A DNA stretch of 64,000 nt, taken from the NCBI GenBank assembly GCA_937894515.1, contig CALCRH010000259.1:6554-70553 (forward strand), read 5' to 3'. Below the pieces are notes generated by a model. It saw nothing but the letters and a program-made list of their open reading frames with translations, was not told where the DNA came from and made no database searches. This DNA is from an uncultured Clostridia bacterium (GTDB taxonomy: Bacteria > Bacillota > Clostridia > Oscillospirales > Oscillospiraceae). This document shows positions 51,869 to 60,918 of this stretch, in pieces. Position 1 is the first letter of the stretch, and the number at the start of each line of letters is the position of its first letter. A program made the translations under genes and the position numbers.

Positions 51869-51923
51869 GCTTGAATTGGGCATCCTTCGCGTATGGGGTG
51901 GCTGATTATTTTGTTCCACGGAT

Positions 51924-51968
51924 AAACGGCTGTGGCAGCATTTTCGCTGCACAGCCGTTTTTTTATTT
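51924..51968 (+). terminator. Riboswitch-controlled attenuator hairpin
   Basis: AAACGGCTGTGGCAGC pairs with GCTGCACAGCCGTTT (one bulged G) and is followed by TTTTATTTTT. Its position 55 bases after the B12 box and 88 bases before the first start codon fits control by premature termination. Confidence 0.85.
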
Positions 51969-52055
51969 TTGCTTTTCCATAGTGTGTGGCGGGGGCGGCA
52001 TTCAAGCCGTGCCGCTCCCGCCGTACCTCTTTTGTGTATGCGAGGAGGATAGTTT

Positions 52056-52427
52056 ATGAGCAGTTTCAAACAAAACTACCGCATCAAAACTAAAGTGCAG
52101 GCGGCGGCAGAACGGGAAGTGCGCCACAGAGAAAAAGAGTTTGCTGCCGCGCACGAAAAAGATACGGACGAACAACTGCTTTCATACTTGAAGCAATTTG
52201 CCGCAGAACACCCAAACCAAGCTCTTTTTAAGGTGGATGTACCCGGCGGTGATTGGATCGGGAAACGGCTTGGCGGATGGTTAATCGCATTGGAGTTGGC
52301 CGGCTTACCAAAGCCCGAGGGACAGCGCGAAGTGATAGGCTATTCACGAGAACAGCAGAAAAACAGCACGGCGGCACGGAATCGACAACGGCAGGAGTGC
52401 AGCAAACGAAAAGAGCAGGTTAAATAA
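52056..52427 (+). CDS. Small protein with a homing-endonuclease-associated-repeat-like segment
   Basis: 123 aa, soluble, strongly charged and rich in Gln/Lys/Arg at both ends. The middle (EQLLSYLKQFAAEHP...IGKRLGGWLIALELAGLP) resembles the helical repeat found in homing endonuclease-associated and some regulatory DNA-binding proteins, whose hallmark is FGSW..AL..AGL. GAGGAGG precedes the ATG. It is the first gene behind the riboswitch, 29 bases before the large secreted protein. Its role in vitamin uptake is unclear; it may be a regulator or a passenger from a mobile element. Confidence 0.6.
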   Translation: MSSFKQNYRIKTKVQAAAEREVRHREKEFAAAHEKDTDEQLLSYLKQFAAEHPNQALFKVDVPGGDWIGKRLGGWLIALELAGLPKPEGQREVIGYSREQQKNSTAARNRQRQECSKRKEQVK

Positions 52428-52456
52428 GATTTATTATTTTTATAGGAGGAGACAAT

Positions 52457-55279
52457 ATGAAAAAGCGTACTATCAGTATTCTATTATCGCTCTTGCTGGT
52501 CATAGGGCTGATTCCTCTGTCGGCATTTACGGTTCTTGCCGCAGAGGAGAAAAGCGTATATATAACGATCAGCGAAGACGGCCAGTTTTATTCCGACAAT
52601 GATGACAAGCCGGTGGCATACAGAGAGGTATCCCTGGCTGATGTGGCATCCGTCGACCTGTCATCCTATGGCCTTGATAAATATAGCTACGATGGAGACA
52701 GTGACGGCACGGCAGATATTACCGCTCTTCATCTGTTCATCTATGTTCATGAGAACATTATGGGCGAATCCTGGGATGATGTGAGCATCAGCGGGTCTGC
52801 CGGAAGCATTTACTTTGCGGGCGGGCTTTTCGGCTTTGAAGATGAAAACCTGATGTATTATTATAACGGCGCGTATCCGGAAATTGAACCGGGCTGGGGC
52901 GCAACGGCCGATCAGATTGTTCTTTCTGACGGAGATTTTTTTGACGTAGCTCATTACAGCAGCTGGAGCTTTTATGCGGATTCTGCTGCCGGTTTCCACT
53001 ATTTTGTAGACAGCAGTAATAATGTAACTCATCAATATACTGCGCAGGCGGGCGCACCGACTTCAATCAAGCTTGAACGCGCGGGCGGCGGTATGTTCGG
53101 CGATGGAGATACGGTTACATTTGAATCCGGATACCCAATAAAGTATGGCAAGAGTATTGGTACTGAGCTGGGCACAGTTACGACCGGAGAAAGTGGGTCA
53201 GCTTCCATTACGTTCGATAATGCAGGTATCTATTATGTTTGGTGTGACGGGGCGGAAGGTATAGACGCCGGCGTGGGCGATATCGTATCCTCCCCTGCCA
53301 GTGCCGCCGTAATCGTCTCGGGAGACACGGATGATTCGGAAGATAGTGCAGCGTATCAACCCATTCTGAACAACACTTTGGCGCAGCTTGCCGTGACTGT
53401 CAGCAATCCGACTTTCGGCACCGGCGGCGGTGAATGGTCTGTGCTGTCACTGGCTCGCGGCGGATACTTCGCTATCGACGATCCGTATTTTGAGACGTAC
53501 TATTCTAACGTTGAGAAAACTGTGCCCGGTTTGGCAAAAACCGCTGCCGGAAAAGGTGTGAAAGAGGGTGGACTTGACAAAAATAAGTCCACGGAAAACT
53601 CCCGCCTGATTCTGGCACTCGCCGCTATCGACAAAGACCCCACTAACGTGGGCGGCGTCAACGTACTGGGCGCTTATGATACGAACGGATTCACATGGAT
53701 CAAGAAACAGGGCATCAACGGCCCGATCTTTGCCCTAATTGCATTAGACACCAGAAATTATCCGACGACCGACACGACCCTGCGTCAGCAGTGCGTGGAT
53801 TTCATCCTCAGTAAGGAACTGGCAAACGGCGGCTGGGCACTTAACGGCACGGAGGCTGACCCGGATATCACCTCTATGGCGCTGCAGGCCCTTGTGAAAT
53901 ACAAGGATCAGAAGGAAGTTGCCGAAGCGGCTGGCCGCGCATTTACCGCGCTTTCCAATATGCAGCAGGATAACGGCGGTTTTGCTTCCTGGGGCAGCGT
54001 AAACTCTGAAAGTATTGCGCAGGTCATTACTGCTTGTTCCGCATGGGGCATCGACGCTGACAAAGACAGCCGTTTCGTCAAAGAAAATGGTTCTGCGCTT
54101 GACGCTTTACTCACATTCTACATTCCCGAAGGCAAGGGCTTTGCCCATGTTCTGACAAGCGGAGCCGGATATACCGGCGGCGAAGTAAACGGAATGGCGA
54201 CCGATCAGGCTTCTTATGCACTGGTTGCCTATGATCGTTTCGTGAACGGAAAGACAGCACTCTATGATATGAGCGATGTGGGCGGTTCTTCTGAAATCGG
54301 CGAATTGACCGCAACCTTGACACTTCCCGAAAAAGTTGAGAACAAGGCAGGTTCTGCATTCAATGCGGTTGTCAATTTAACCGGTTTTATCAAGGATTGC
54401 CGCCTTATGGATTGCATTATCAATGTCCCCGGCGGCGTAAGTGTTACTGATGTAACTATGGGCTCCCGTATTGGCGGCGGCGTGGTATCCTATCATCTTG
54501 ATTCGACTGCCGGAAAACTCCGCGTTGTTTACTGCGATCCAACGGGTGGCAAGCCGATAACGGACAGCGGTACAACTTATCCTCTGGAACTGATGACGAT
54601 TGGCCTGAAACTGGACGAGACTCTTACCAATTCGCAGATTTCTCTGTCTATTTCCGGAATGAGCATGAAAAAGACATCCGATGCAACAACAGGACAGACT
54701 GTTGTAGACACTACCAACGCTACAGCAAGTACCACTCTTGCCACGGGAAGTTCCTATACCGTTATGGAACTATATACTGGTGATGATGTAGATTTGATCC
54801 CTTCTACGAAAAAAGCAATCGCCATCGCTGTAACCGGCATTGATGACGGAGTTCAAATGACTTATGAAGATGAGACTGGTACGGTAACGCTCTACTATAA
54901 CAAGGCTGTTTCGGAAAAGACAAAGATTCCTACCTATATCGCTATGGTTGACTCGACCAGAGACTTGACCGGATTTGTCAATGGAGATAACTATTCCGTT
55001 GGAGCCGGCAACGCTACTGATACGCTGACTTTCGGTGATACAGATAACAATGGCGTAATCAACGCGCAGGATGCATTGAACGATGTCAATCTGTGGCTTC
55101 GGCAGAAAGAGATCAAGACAGACAAGGATATTCTCGCGGCTAACGTTACCGGGGACAGCAGAATCAATACCTGCGATGTACTGGGCCTGATTGAGAATTT
55201 CGTTGATGGCAGTGATTTCGCTGTTGTCAATCTGGCAGCTACGGCTGTTCCGGCAGCTCCAGAGAGTACCGCCACTTAA
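52457..55279 (+). CDS. Secreted intrinsic-factor-like protein: alpha/alpha-barrel repeats, cohesin-like region and C-terminal dockerin
   Basis: 940 aa with a signal peptide cleaved near VLA-AEE (about 29). Residues 60-190 resemble DUF4430 (LHLFIYVHENIMGE, LMYYYNGAYP, LSDGDFF). Residues about 300-620 show prenyltransferase/terpenoid-cyclase-type repeats: NGGWALNG, DITSMALQAL, NGGFASWG and ATDQASYALVAYDRF, the alpha6/alpha6 barrel also used by intrinsic factor and transcobalamin. Residues 625-830 look cohesin-like. Residues 858-920 are a type-I dockerin with two calcium loops (DTDNNGVINAQDAL and NVTGDSRINTCDVL). AGGAGGAG precedes the ATG. Given the riboswitch, it probably captures cobalamin outside the cell and docks onto an anchored cohesin; binding is inference. 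Confidence 0.85.
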   Translation: MKKRTISILLSLLLVIGLIPLSAFTVLAAEEKSVYITISEDGQFYSDNDDKPVAYREVSLADVASVDLSSYGLDKYSYDGDSDGTADITALHLFIYVHENIMGESWDDVSISGSAGSIYFAGGLFGFEDENLMYYYNGAYPEIEPGWGATADQIVLSDGDFFDVAHYSSWSFYADSAAGFHYFVDSSNNVTHQYTAQAGAPTSIKLERAGGGMFGDGDTVTFESGYPIKYGKSIGTELGTVTTGESGSASITFDNAGIYYVWCDGAEGIDAGVGDIVSSPASAAVIVSGDTDDSEDSAAYQPILNNTLAQLAVTVSNPTFGTGGGEWSVLSLARGGYFAIDDPYFETYYSNVEKTVPGLAKTAAGKGVKEGGLDKNKSTENSRLILALAAIDKDPTNVGGVNVLGAYDTNGFTWIKKQGINGPIFALIALDTRNYPTTDTTLRQQCVDFILSKELANGGWALNGTEADPDITSMALQALVKYKDQKEVAEAAGRAFTALSNMQQDNGGFASWGSVNSESIAQVITACSAWGIDADKDSRFVKENGSALDALLTFYIPEGKGFAHVLTSGAGYTGGEVNGMATDQASYALVAYDRFVNGKTALYDMSDVGGSSEIGELTATLTLPEKVENKAGSAFNAVVNLTGFIKDCRLMDCIINVPGGVSVTDVTMGSRIGGGVVSYHLDSTAGKLRVVYCDPTGGKPITDSGTTYPLELMTIGLKLDETLTNSQISLSISGMSMKKTSDATTGQTVVDTTNATASTTLATGSSYTVMELYTGDDVDLIPSTKKAIAIAVTGIDDGVQMTYEDETGTVTLYYNKAVSEKTKIPTYIAMVDSTRDLTGFVNGDNYSVGAGNATDTLTFGDTDNNGVINAQDALNDVNLWLRQKEIKTDKDILAANVTGDSRINTCDVLGLIENFVDGSDFAVVNLAATAVPAAPESTAT

Positions 55280-55284
55280 ACATT

Positions 55285-55923
55285 ATGAAAAAAGTAATTA
55301 TTAGTTGGATGAAATCCCTGAAAGAGAAAAAGTTGGTTCTACCGATTGCCCTGATTCTCGCTGCTATGATCATCGGCCTTGTCTTGTTCCTGATTTTGTG
55401 GAACAGAGGAGCAAGTGCTTTGACTCCTGCGGTAACTATCGAAACACCGGATAAAATGGCAGCAAACGATCATGAACCGTTTTCGTTGGAATTACAGCTT
55501 TCCACCCTGAAAAAAGAACGATACCCCGCGGCAAGCTTCAGCATCAGTTTCGACCCCGCCAAATTGGAATTTTTGGGCATTGGAGAAGGAAACGTTTTGA
55601 TCAACAACAGTGAAAGCTCCTCCGGAACAGCTCTGCCGGCGTGGAGCGTGAATGTGGGGCAATCCAACGAAGTCGGCGTTATCAATATTCTGTATCTTGA
55701 CATGACTGGAGGACGGTACGCGTTTTCCAAGGAACTTTTGCAGGAAAAAGACAATGTCATTCTCCTGCTGAATTTCCGTCTGCGTGGCAGCGTCAGAAAG
55801 GGAGATATTTTGGAGCTGAGTCTTGATGATGCGGTTTTTGCGGCAACAGACGAAACAAAGAGCCTTGCCAGCATTTCCGGCACCTTGAAAACCGCAAACG
55901 GTCGAATCGTCATTGGAGGATAA
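55285..55923 (+). CDS. Membrane-anchored cohesin-domain protein
   Basis: 212 aa. A short positively charged start (WMKSLKEKKL) and one membrane helix (LPIALILAAMIIGLVLFLIL) place the rest outside the cell. Residues about 48-210 fit a cohesin module: TIETPDKMAANDHEPFSLEL, ISFDPAKLEFLGIGEG, VGVINILYLDMTGG and ILLLNFRLRGSVRKGD, the order of strands typical of type-I cohesins. It starts five bases after the gene for the dockerin protein, without a clear ribosome site, so translation is probably coupled. The obvious ligand is the dockerin of that neighbour. Confidence 0.82.
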   Translation: MKKVIISWMKSLKEKKLVLPIALILAAMIIGLVLFLILWNRGASALTPAVTIETPDKMAANDHEPFSLELQLSTLKKERYPAASFSISFDPAKLEFLGIGEGNVLINNSESSSGTALPAWSVNVGQSNEVGVINILYLDMTGGRYAFSKELLQEKDNVILLLNFRLRGSVRKGDILELSLDDAVFAATDETKSLASISGTLKTANGRIVIGG

Positions 55924-55925
55924 AT

Positions 55926-57152
55926 ATGAAACGAATCACTTGCTTTTTCCTTGCTGCCTTTCTAAGCCTGACGATGCTTTGCGGTTGTAGCCTTGACATT
56001 ACGCCGCGTTCTCTTGAGCAAAGCATGGAGATACCGGATGACGGCATCATTACGGCCAGGGTTTTGGAAGAGCTGAAAAAAGACAACGGGGTCATTACAT
56101 TTTGCGGCCAAAGCGGCGATGTGATTTACGAATGGACGGTGTTCGGCAGTGACATTGAGACACCGAAAGATACCAACCTGAAACTGGAAGTAACAGAGAA
56201 TATGGAAAGCAGGCTGGCATTCCGGCTTTGTACAGAGGAAGATTTCAGCTTTGCTCCGGTGCTTTCTCTGCACGCCACACAGCTTTGGAACGCGGACAGC
56301 GCTGTCGTATACCGTGGCAACGGCGAAACGCAGGATGCCATTTGCTCAGCATCTGTTACGGGAAGCAAGACCTCTGTCCTGAATTTTACCCTGTCGCAAG
56401 CCGGCTCGTTTACGGTAGTGGCCGAAGAAACTTCGCAGGGCGAGGAACCGGTTTCTGCAACGACAGAGAATACATCTCAGGCTGAGAAAGCAACGACAGA
56501 GAGTACATCTCAGACTGAGAAGGCAACGACCGGAACAACAGAGAAAAAGATGCAGACAACGGATGCGCCAAAGAAAACCACGGAGGTAGATCCCTACCTC
56601 TCCGAATCAAAGAGCGGCGGGGGGCGCGTTTTATCTGATGGCAAGCAGACCGGACAAGACCGGTATCTGACAGATCCTGTCCCTCAGGGAAAACCGATGC
56701 CGGTGGAACCGGAGGATCAAACGATAGATCAAGGAAGAAGCTACACCTGCACGTTTTCTATTGAGTGCGCCACAATTCTAAATAATCTGGACGATCTTAA
56801 TACAGATAAACTGGATGCTGTTCCCAGCAATGGTGTGATCCTCCCAAAAACAACCGTAACGTTCTACGAGGGTGAATCCGTTTATGATGTGCTGCAGCGG
56901 GTGTGCAGAGAAAATAACATACATATGGAGGCATCATGGACACCGATCTACAACAGCGCCTATGTGGAGGGTATCCACAACCTCTATGAGTTCGACTGCG
57001 GCACCGGTTCAGGCTGGATGTACCGCGTCAACGGTTGGTATCCCAACTACGGCTGTTCCCGTTATCAGCTGGCACAGGGCGACAATGTGGAATGGCGGTA
57101 CACCTGTGATCTGGGTGCAGACATTGGCGGCGGCTATGCCATTGGCGGGTGA
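55926..57152 (+). CDS. DUF4430 (transcobalamin C-terminal-like) surface lipoprotein
   Basis: 408 aa. Signal peptide with lipobox LTMLCGC gives a lipid-anchored protein. An N-terminal beta-rich domain (about 25-165) is followed by a Thr/Glu-rich linker with repeats of the type ATTE(N/S)TSQ(A/T)EK (about 175-220). The C-terminal 130 residues are DUF4430-like: VTFYEGESVYDVLQRVC, SAYVEGIHNLYEFDCG, GSGWMYRVNGWYPNYG and YQLAQGDNVEWRYT, the pattern of the beta domain that closes over cobalamin in intrinsic factor. A GGAGG site precedes the ATG. It may hand the vitamin to the ECF transporter encoded next (inference). Confidence 0.85.
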   Translation: MKRITCFFLAAFLSLTMLCGCSLDITPRSLEQSMEIPDDGIITARVLEELKKDNGVITFCGQSGDVIYEWTVFGSDIETPKDTNLKLEVTENMESRLAFRLCTEEDFSFAPVLSLHATQLWNADSAVVYRGNGETQDAICSASVTGSKTSVLNFTLSQAGSFTVVAEETSQGEEPVSATTENTSQAEKATTESTSQTEKATTGTTEKKMQTTDAPKKTTEVDPYLSESKSGGGRVLSDGKQTGQDRYLTDPVPQGKPMPVEPEDQTIDQGRSYTCTFSIECATILNNLDDLNTDKLDAVPSNGVILPKTTVTFYEGESVYDVLQRVCRENNIHMEASWTPIYNSAYVEGIHNLYEFDCGTGSGWMYRVNGWYPNYGCSRYQLAQGDNVEWRYTCDLGADIGGGYAIGG

Positions 57153-58057
57153 AAAAGACGATGCAGAATAAAGACGCCTTTGGCAGTTATCATCCGTTGG
57201 TCAATTTTCTCTATTTTGGGATTCTACTGACCTTTTCCATGCTGTCTATGCAGCCGGTATGTCTGCTGATATCGGCTGTATGTGCAGCGCTATACTATAT
57301 CACGCTGAAAGGAGCAAAAGCGGTAAGGCTTTTGCTCCGCGGCGTTATTCCGGTGTTTTTGCTGACTGTTATCATCAATCCGGCGTTTTCCCATGGCGGA
57401 GAAACGACCTTGTGTTATTTTCCCAACGGAAATCCGCTGACGCTGGAAAGCATCCTTTACGGCTTGGCTGCGGCCCTGATGCTCTCCGGTATTTTGCTTT
57501 GGTTTGCCTGTTTTTCCGAAGTCGTCACATCAGATAAATTTGTCTATCTGTTTGGGCGTATCATACCGGCACTTTCCCTGCTCCTCTCTATGACGCTGCG
57601 ATTTATACCGCGATTTATCGCGCAGTTTGATACCGTGAAAGAGGTTCAGAAAATGATGGGGCGGGATACAGCGGATGGCAAACTTCCGGCGCGGATCAAA
57701 AACGCGGTTGCCTGCTTTTCCATTGTTGTCACATGGAGTATGGAAAACGCCATTGAAACGGCAGACAGCATGAAGGCCAGAGGCTACGGCAGTAAAAAGA
57801 GAACAGCTTATTCGATTTATCGCTGGGAGGACAGAGATTTGACCGCCTTATTGTTCCTCCTGTTTTGCGGGTTATTCCTGCTATCCGGTGGGCTGGCCGG
57901 AAAGCTGTTCTGGCGGTATTATCCCAATATTCGCGGGCTGCTTACCGATCCGATCACGCTTTTGCTGGAGCTTACCTTTTTGGCACTGTGTGTGATGCCG
58001 GTCTATCTTGAGAGAAAGGAGAGACGCACATGGAATTATTTTCGATCAAGCATCTGA
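57149..58057 (+). CDS. ecfT: ECF transporter transmembrane component EcfT
   Basis: 302 aa, about six membrane helices. It carries the CbiQ/EcfT landmarks: HPLVNFLYF at the start, MTLRFIPRFIAQFDTVKEVQKMMG as coupling helix 1 and ENAIETADSMKARGYG with the A-R-G signature of coupling helix 2, which contacts the ATPases. The likely start is GTG at 57149 overlapping the previous stop; an ATG at 57161 is possible. Its end overlaps the ATPase/S-component gene by 28 bases. Confidence 0.92.
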   Translation: MKKTMQNKDAFGSYHPLVNFLYFGILLTFSMLSMQPVCLLISAVCAALYYITLKGAKAVRLLLRGVIPVFLLTVIINPAFSHGGETTLCYFPNGNPLTLESILYGLAAALMLSGILLWFACFSEVVTSDKFVYLFGRIIPALSLLLSMTLRFIPRFIAQFDTVKEVQKMMGRDTADGKLPARIKNAVACFSIVVTWSMENAIETADSMKARGYGSKKRTAYSIYRWEDRDLTALLFLLFCGLFLLSGGLAGKLFWRYYPNIRGLLTDPITLLLELTFLALCVMPVYLERKERRTWNYFRSSI

Positions 58058-60669
58058 CGTTTTCCTATCCCGAGCGGACAGAACCGGCCATTTGCGATAT
58101 AAGCCTGACCATCCGGAAAGGTGACTTTTTTGTGCTGTGCGGTCACTCTGGTTGTGGCAAATCCACACTTCTTCGGCAGCTAAAACCATCTATTGCTCCT
58201 CACGGCATCTCCTCCGGAGAAATCCTTTTTCACGGGGAATCTCTACAGGATATGGATCCGGTGACTGCCGCCGCAAAAATAGGCTTTGTGATGCAGTCAC
58301 CGGAAACGCAGATTGTCACGGACAAGGTGTGGCATGAGTTGGCCTTTGGCTTGGAAAGTATCGGCTGTGACACGCCAACGATTCGCCGCCGCTGTGCGGA
58401 AATGGCTGCTTTTTTCGGCATTGAAAACTGGTACTATAAAAATGTGTCAGAATTATCCGGTGGGCAAAAACAGCTATTGTGTCTGGCTTCTGTGATGACT
58501 TTGCAGCCGGAGGTGTTGGTTCTGGATGAACCCACCGCCCAGTTGGACCCCATTGCAGCCTCGGAATTTCTCAGCACACTGGGGAAGATCAACCGTGAAC
58601 TCGGCACCACGATCATTTTATCGGAACATAGACTGGAAGAAGCGTTGGCGCTTGCCAATCAAGCGGCTGTCATGGAACACGGTTCCATCCTCTGCACCGG
58701 TACGGTGGAGAAAATCGGCGGTTATTTGAAGACCCATGAGAATGCTATGTTTTCGGCAATGCCGTGTGCGATGCGGGTTTGGGGCAGTGTAGTATGTGAC
58801 GCATCCTGTCCGGTCACGGTAAACGATGGACGTAAGTTCCTTTCCACCTATTTACAGGAGCATCCGGCGCAGCCACTTCCGCAAACAAAAACGGTTTGCG
58901 AAGTAGGCGAAGAGCGAGTCTGCGCGTCGGAGGCGTGGTTCCGCTACGAAAAAGAACTGCCGGATGTGGTGAAAGGACTTACCTTTCGGGCATATGCAGG
59001 CGAACTGTCCTGCATCCTCGGCGGAAATGGCAGCGGAAAGACCACTACACTGAAGCTTTTAAGCGGATTGAAAAAGCCTTACCGCGGCGAGATACATACC
59101 ACGGGCCGGGTCGGTTTTCTGCCGCAGGATCCGCAGACGGTATTTTTGAAGAAAACGGTCTACGAAGACTTGGCAGATATGCTGCGATTACAGGGAATAT
59201 CGGCAAAGCAGCAGGAAACGGAAATCCTTAAGGCTGCCGAGCTGTGCGAAATCACCGAACTGCTATGGCGGCATCCTTATGATCTTTCTGGCGGTGAACA
59301 GCAGCGCGCGGCGCTTTGCAAAGTTCTTTTGAGTTCGCCGGATATTCTTTTGCTGGATGAGCCGACAAAAGGTCTGGATATACCGTTCAAGGAGACTCTT
59401 GCAGGAATTATACGAAAGCTTTGCAACAGCGGCGTTTGCGTCATAATGGTAAGCCATGACCTTGAATTTTGTGCGGCTAACGCCAATCGGTGCGGGATGT
59501 TCTTCGATGGCCATTTGGTAACAGTATCGGAACCTGACAGATTTTTTGCAGGAAATAGCTTCTATACCACTGCGGCAAACCGTATGGCGCGGGAATTTGA
59601 GCCGCGTGCTGTTACCGCTGAGGATGTTATCACGGTTATCGGCGGTCACGTACCGGCCAGACAGACTATTCGCGAGAAGGCACCGTCTTTCGTACGGGCG
59701 GAGGATACAGGGAAAGAAGAAAAAAAGCTGCCGCTATGGCGGAAGCTGGGAGCAGGGCTTTGCACGTTAGCGGCTTTGGTGATGTTTTTTTACTGTGCAA
59801 AGGCTGAGAAACTCAGCGAATTTGTCAATCGCGACGGTATGACAGCGATTGGCGCGAAACAGTTCGCCTTATATGCGGTTTTTATCGGATTCCTTGTGCT
59901 GACTGCGCTATTTCTCGGCAAACGGTCTAAGCCGCCAATACTTGTCCAAACGCCGACAGAAAAAAGGAAACTATCAAAACGAACCATTTTGGCCTCTGTG
60001 ATGATTTTGCTTTTGATTCCCGTTACCCTTTTTATCGGTGTAGTTTATATGGAAAAGAAACAGTACTATATCACTGCGTTGGCGGTTTTGTTGGAGTGCA
60101 TGCTGCCGTTTTTCCTGATTTTTGAGGGACGAAAACCAAAAGCCCGAGAACTTGTCATCATTGCAACGCTCTGCGCCATGGCGATTGCCGGGCGTGCCGC
60201 GTTTTTTATGCTACCGCAATTTAAACCGGTGATGGCGATGACCATCATCGCCGGTGTAGCCTTCGGCGGTGAAACCGGATTCCTTGTGGGGGCTGTCACT
60301 ATGTTGGTTTCCAATGTCCTGTTTTCGCAAGGACCGTGGACCCCGTGGCAAATGTTCGCCATGGGAATCATCGGCTTTCTGGCAGGTGTTCTCTACCGGA
60401 AGGGATTTCTTGTCCGCACCAAAGCAGCCTTGTGCGTATTCGGAGGCATTTGTACGTTCCTGATTTACGGTGGAATTATGAACCCCGCTTCAGCACTGAT
60501 TTGGGGCAGCGAAACGTTGAACTTAAAAATCATTCTCGGATATTACGTGACAGGGTTTCCAATGGATGCCGTACATGCCGCCGCAACCGTACTGTTCTTG
60601 TGGTTTGGTGCAGAACCAATGCTGGAAAAATTAGACCGCATCAAGGTGAAATACGGCCTGATAGAATAA
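58030..60669 (+). CDS. Fused ECF transporter: two EcfA ATPase domains plus a CbrT-like S component
   Basis: 879 aa. ATPase 1 (about 1-240): Walker A GHSGCGKST, signature ELSGGQKQL, Walker B LVLDEPTAQLD. ATPase 2 (about 295-500): GGNGSGKTTTL, LSGGEQQRAAL, LLLDEPTKGLD. From about 575 on, several membrane helices lead into an S-component domain (about 690-879) with FKPVMAMTIIAGVAFGGETG, LVSNVLFSQGPWTPWQMF and GIIGFLAGVLY, typical of cobalamin S components of the CbrT type. Fusing A, A-prime and S in one chain fixes their ratio; most ECF importers encode them separately. AAGGAG precedes the ATG. Cobalamin specificity rests on the riboswitch and the CbrT-like sequence. Confidence 0.9.
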   Translation: MELFSIKHLTFSYPERTEPAICDISLTIRKGDFFVLCGHSGCGKSTLLRQLKPSIAPHGISSGEILFHGESLQDMDPVTAAAKIGFVMQSPETQIVTDKVWHELAFGLESIGCDTPTIRRRCAEMAAFFGIENWYYKNVSELSGGQKQLLCLASVMTLQPEVLVLDEPTAQLDPIAASEFLSTLGKINRELGTTIILSEHRLEEALALANQAAVMEHGSILCTGTVEKIGGYLKTHENAMFSAMPCAMRVWGSVVCDASCPVTVNDGRKFLSTYLQEHPAQPLPQTKTVCEVGEERVCASEAWFRYEKELPDVVKGLTFRAYAGELSCILGGNGSGKTTTLKLLSGLKKPYRGEIHTTGRVGFLPQDPQTVFLKKTVYEDLADMLRLQGISAKQQETEILKAAELCEITELLWRHPYDLSGGEQQRAALCKVLLSSPDILLLDEPTKGLDIPFKETLAGIIRKLCNSGVCVIMVSHDLEFCAANANRCGMFFDGHLVTVSEPDRFFAGNSFYTTAANRMAREFEPRAVTAEDVITVIGGHVPARQTIREKAPSFVRAEDTGKEEKKLPLWRKLGAGLCTLAALVMFFYCAKAEKLSEFVNRDGMTAIGAKQFALYAVFIGFLVLTALFLGKRSKPPILVQTPTEKRKLSKRTILASVMILLLIPVTLFIGVVYMEKKQYYITALAVLLECMLPFFLIFEGRKPKARELVIIATLCAMAIAGRAAFFMLPQFKPVMAMTIIAGVAFGGETGFLVGAVTMLVSNVLFSQGPWTPWQMFAMGIIGFLAGVLYRKGFLVRTKAALCVFGGICTFLIYGGIMNPASALIWGSETLNLKIILGYYVTGFPMDAVHAAATVLFLWFGAEPMLEKLDRIKVKYGLIE

Positions 60670-60705
60670 ATGCATAAGATACTCTCCTAAATACAATATC
60701 AAAAG

Positions 60706-60918
60706 ATGTTATTTGACCGCCAACGGCCGTCTGAACCTATCAAAAAGTCAGATAAGCGGGAGGTAAAACGGAATAAGATTGTAGAGACCCGGTATCCCAA
60801 GTCTACCGGTGAAACCATCCATGCGCACATTCAACTTGTTGTTCAACCCGACGGGAGAGTTGACACAATCTCCAAGCATGCCGTAACAGGAACATACAAG
60901 GCTTATAAGCCAGAATAA
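60706..60918 (+). CDS. Small conserved hypothetical, possibly truncated at its start
   Basis: 70 aa, soluble, rich in Lys and Thr: KIVETRYPKSTGETIHAHIQ, then LVVQPDGRVDTISKHAV. No ribosome site is visible before the ATG, and its last 16 codons are part of the 202-bp repeat, whose left copy holds only this end of the gene. The family is not recognised. It could be a remnant of the element that brought or duplicated the repeat. Confidence 0.5.
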   Translation: MLFDRQRPSEPIKKSDKREVKRNKIVETRYPKSTGETIHAHIQLVVQPDGRVDTISKHAVTGTYKAYKPE

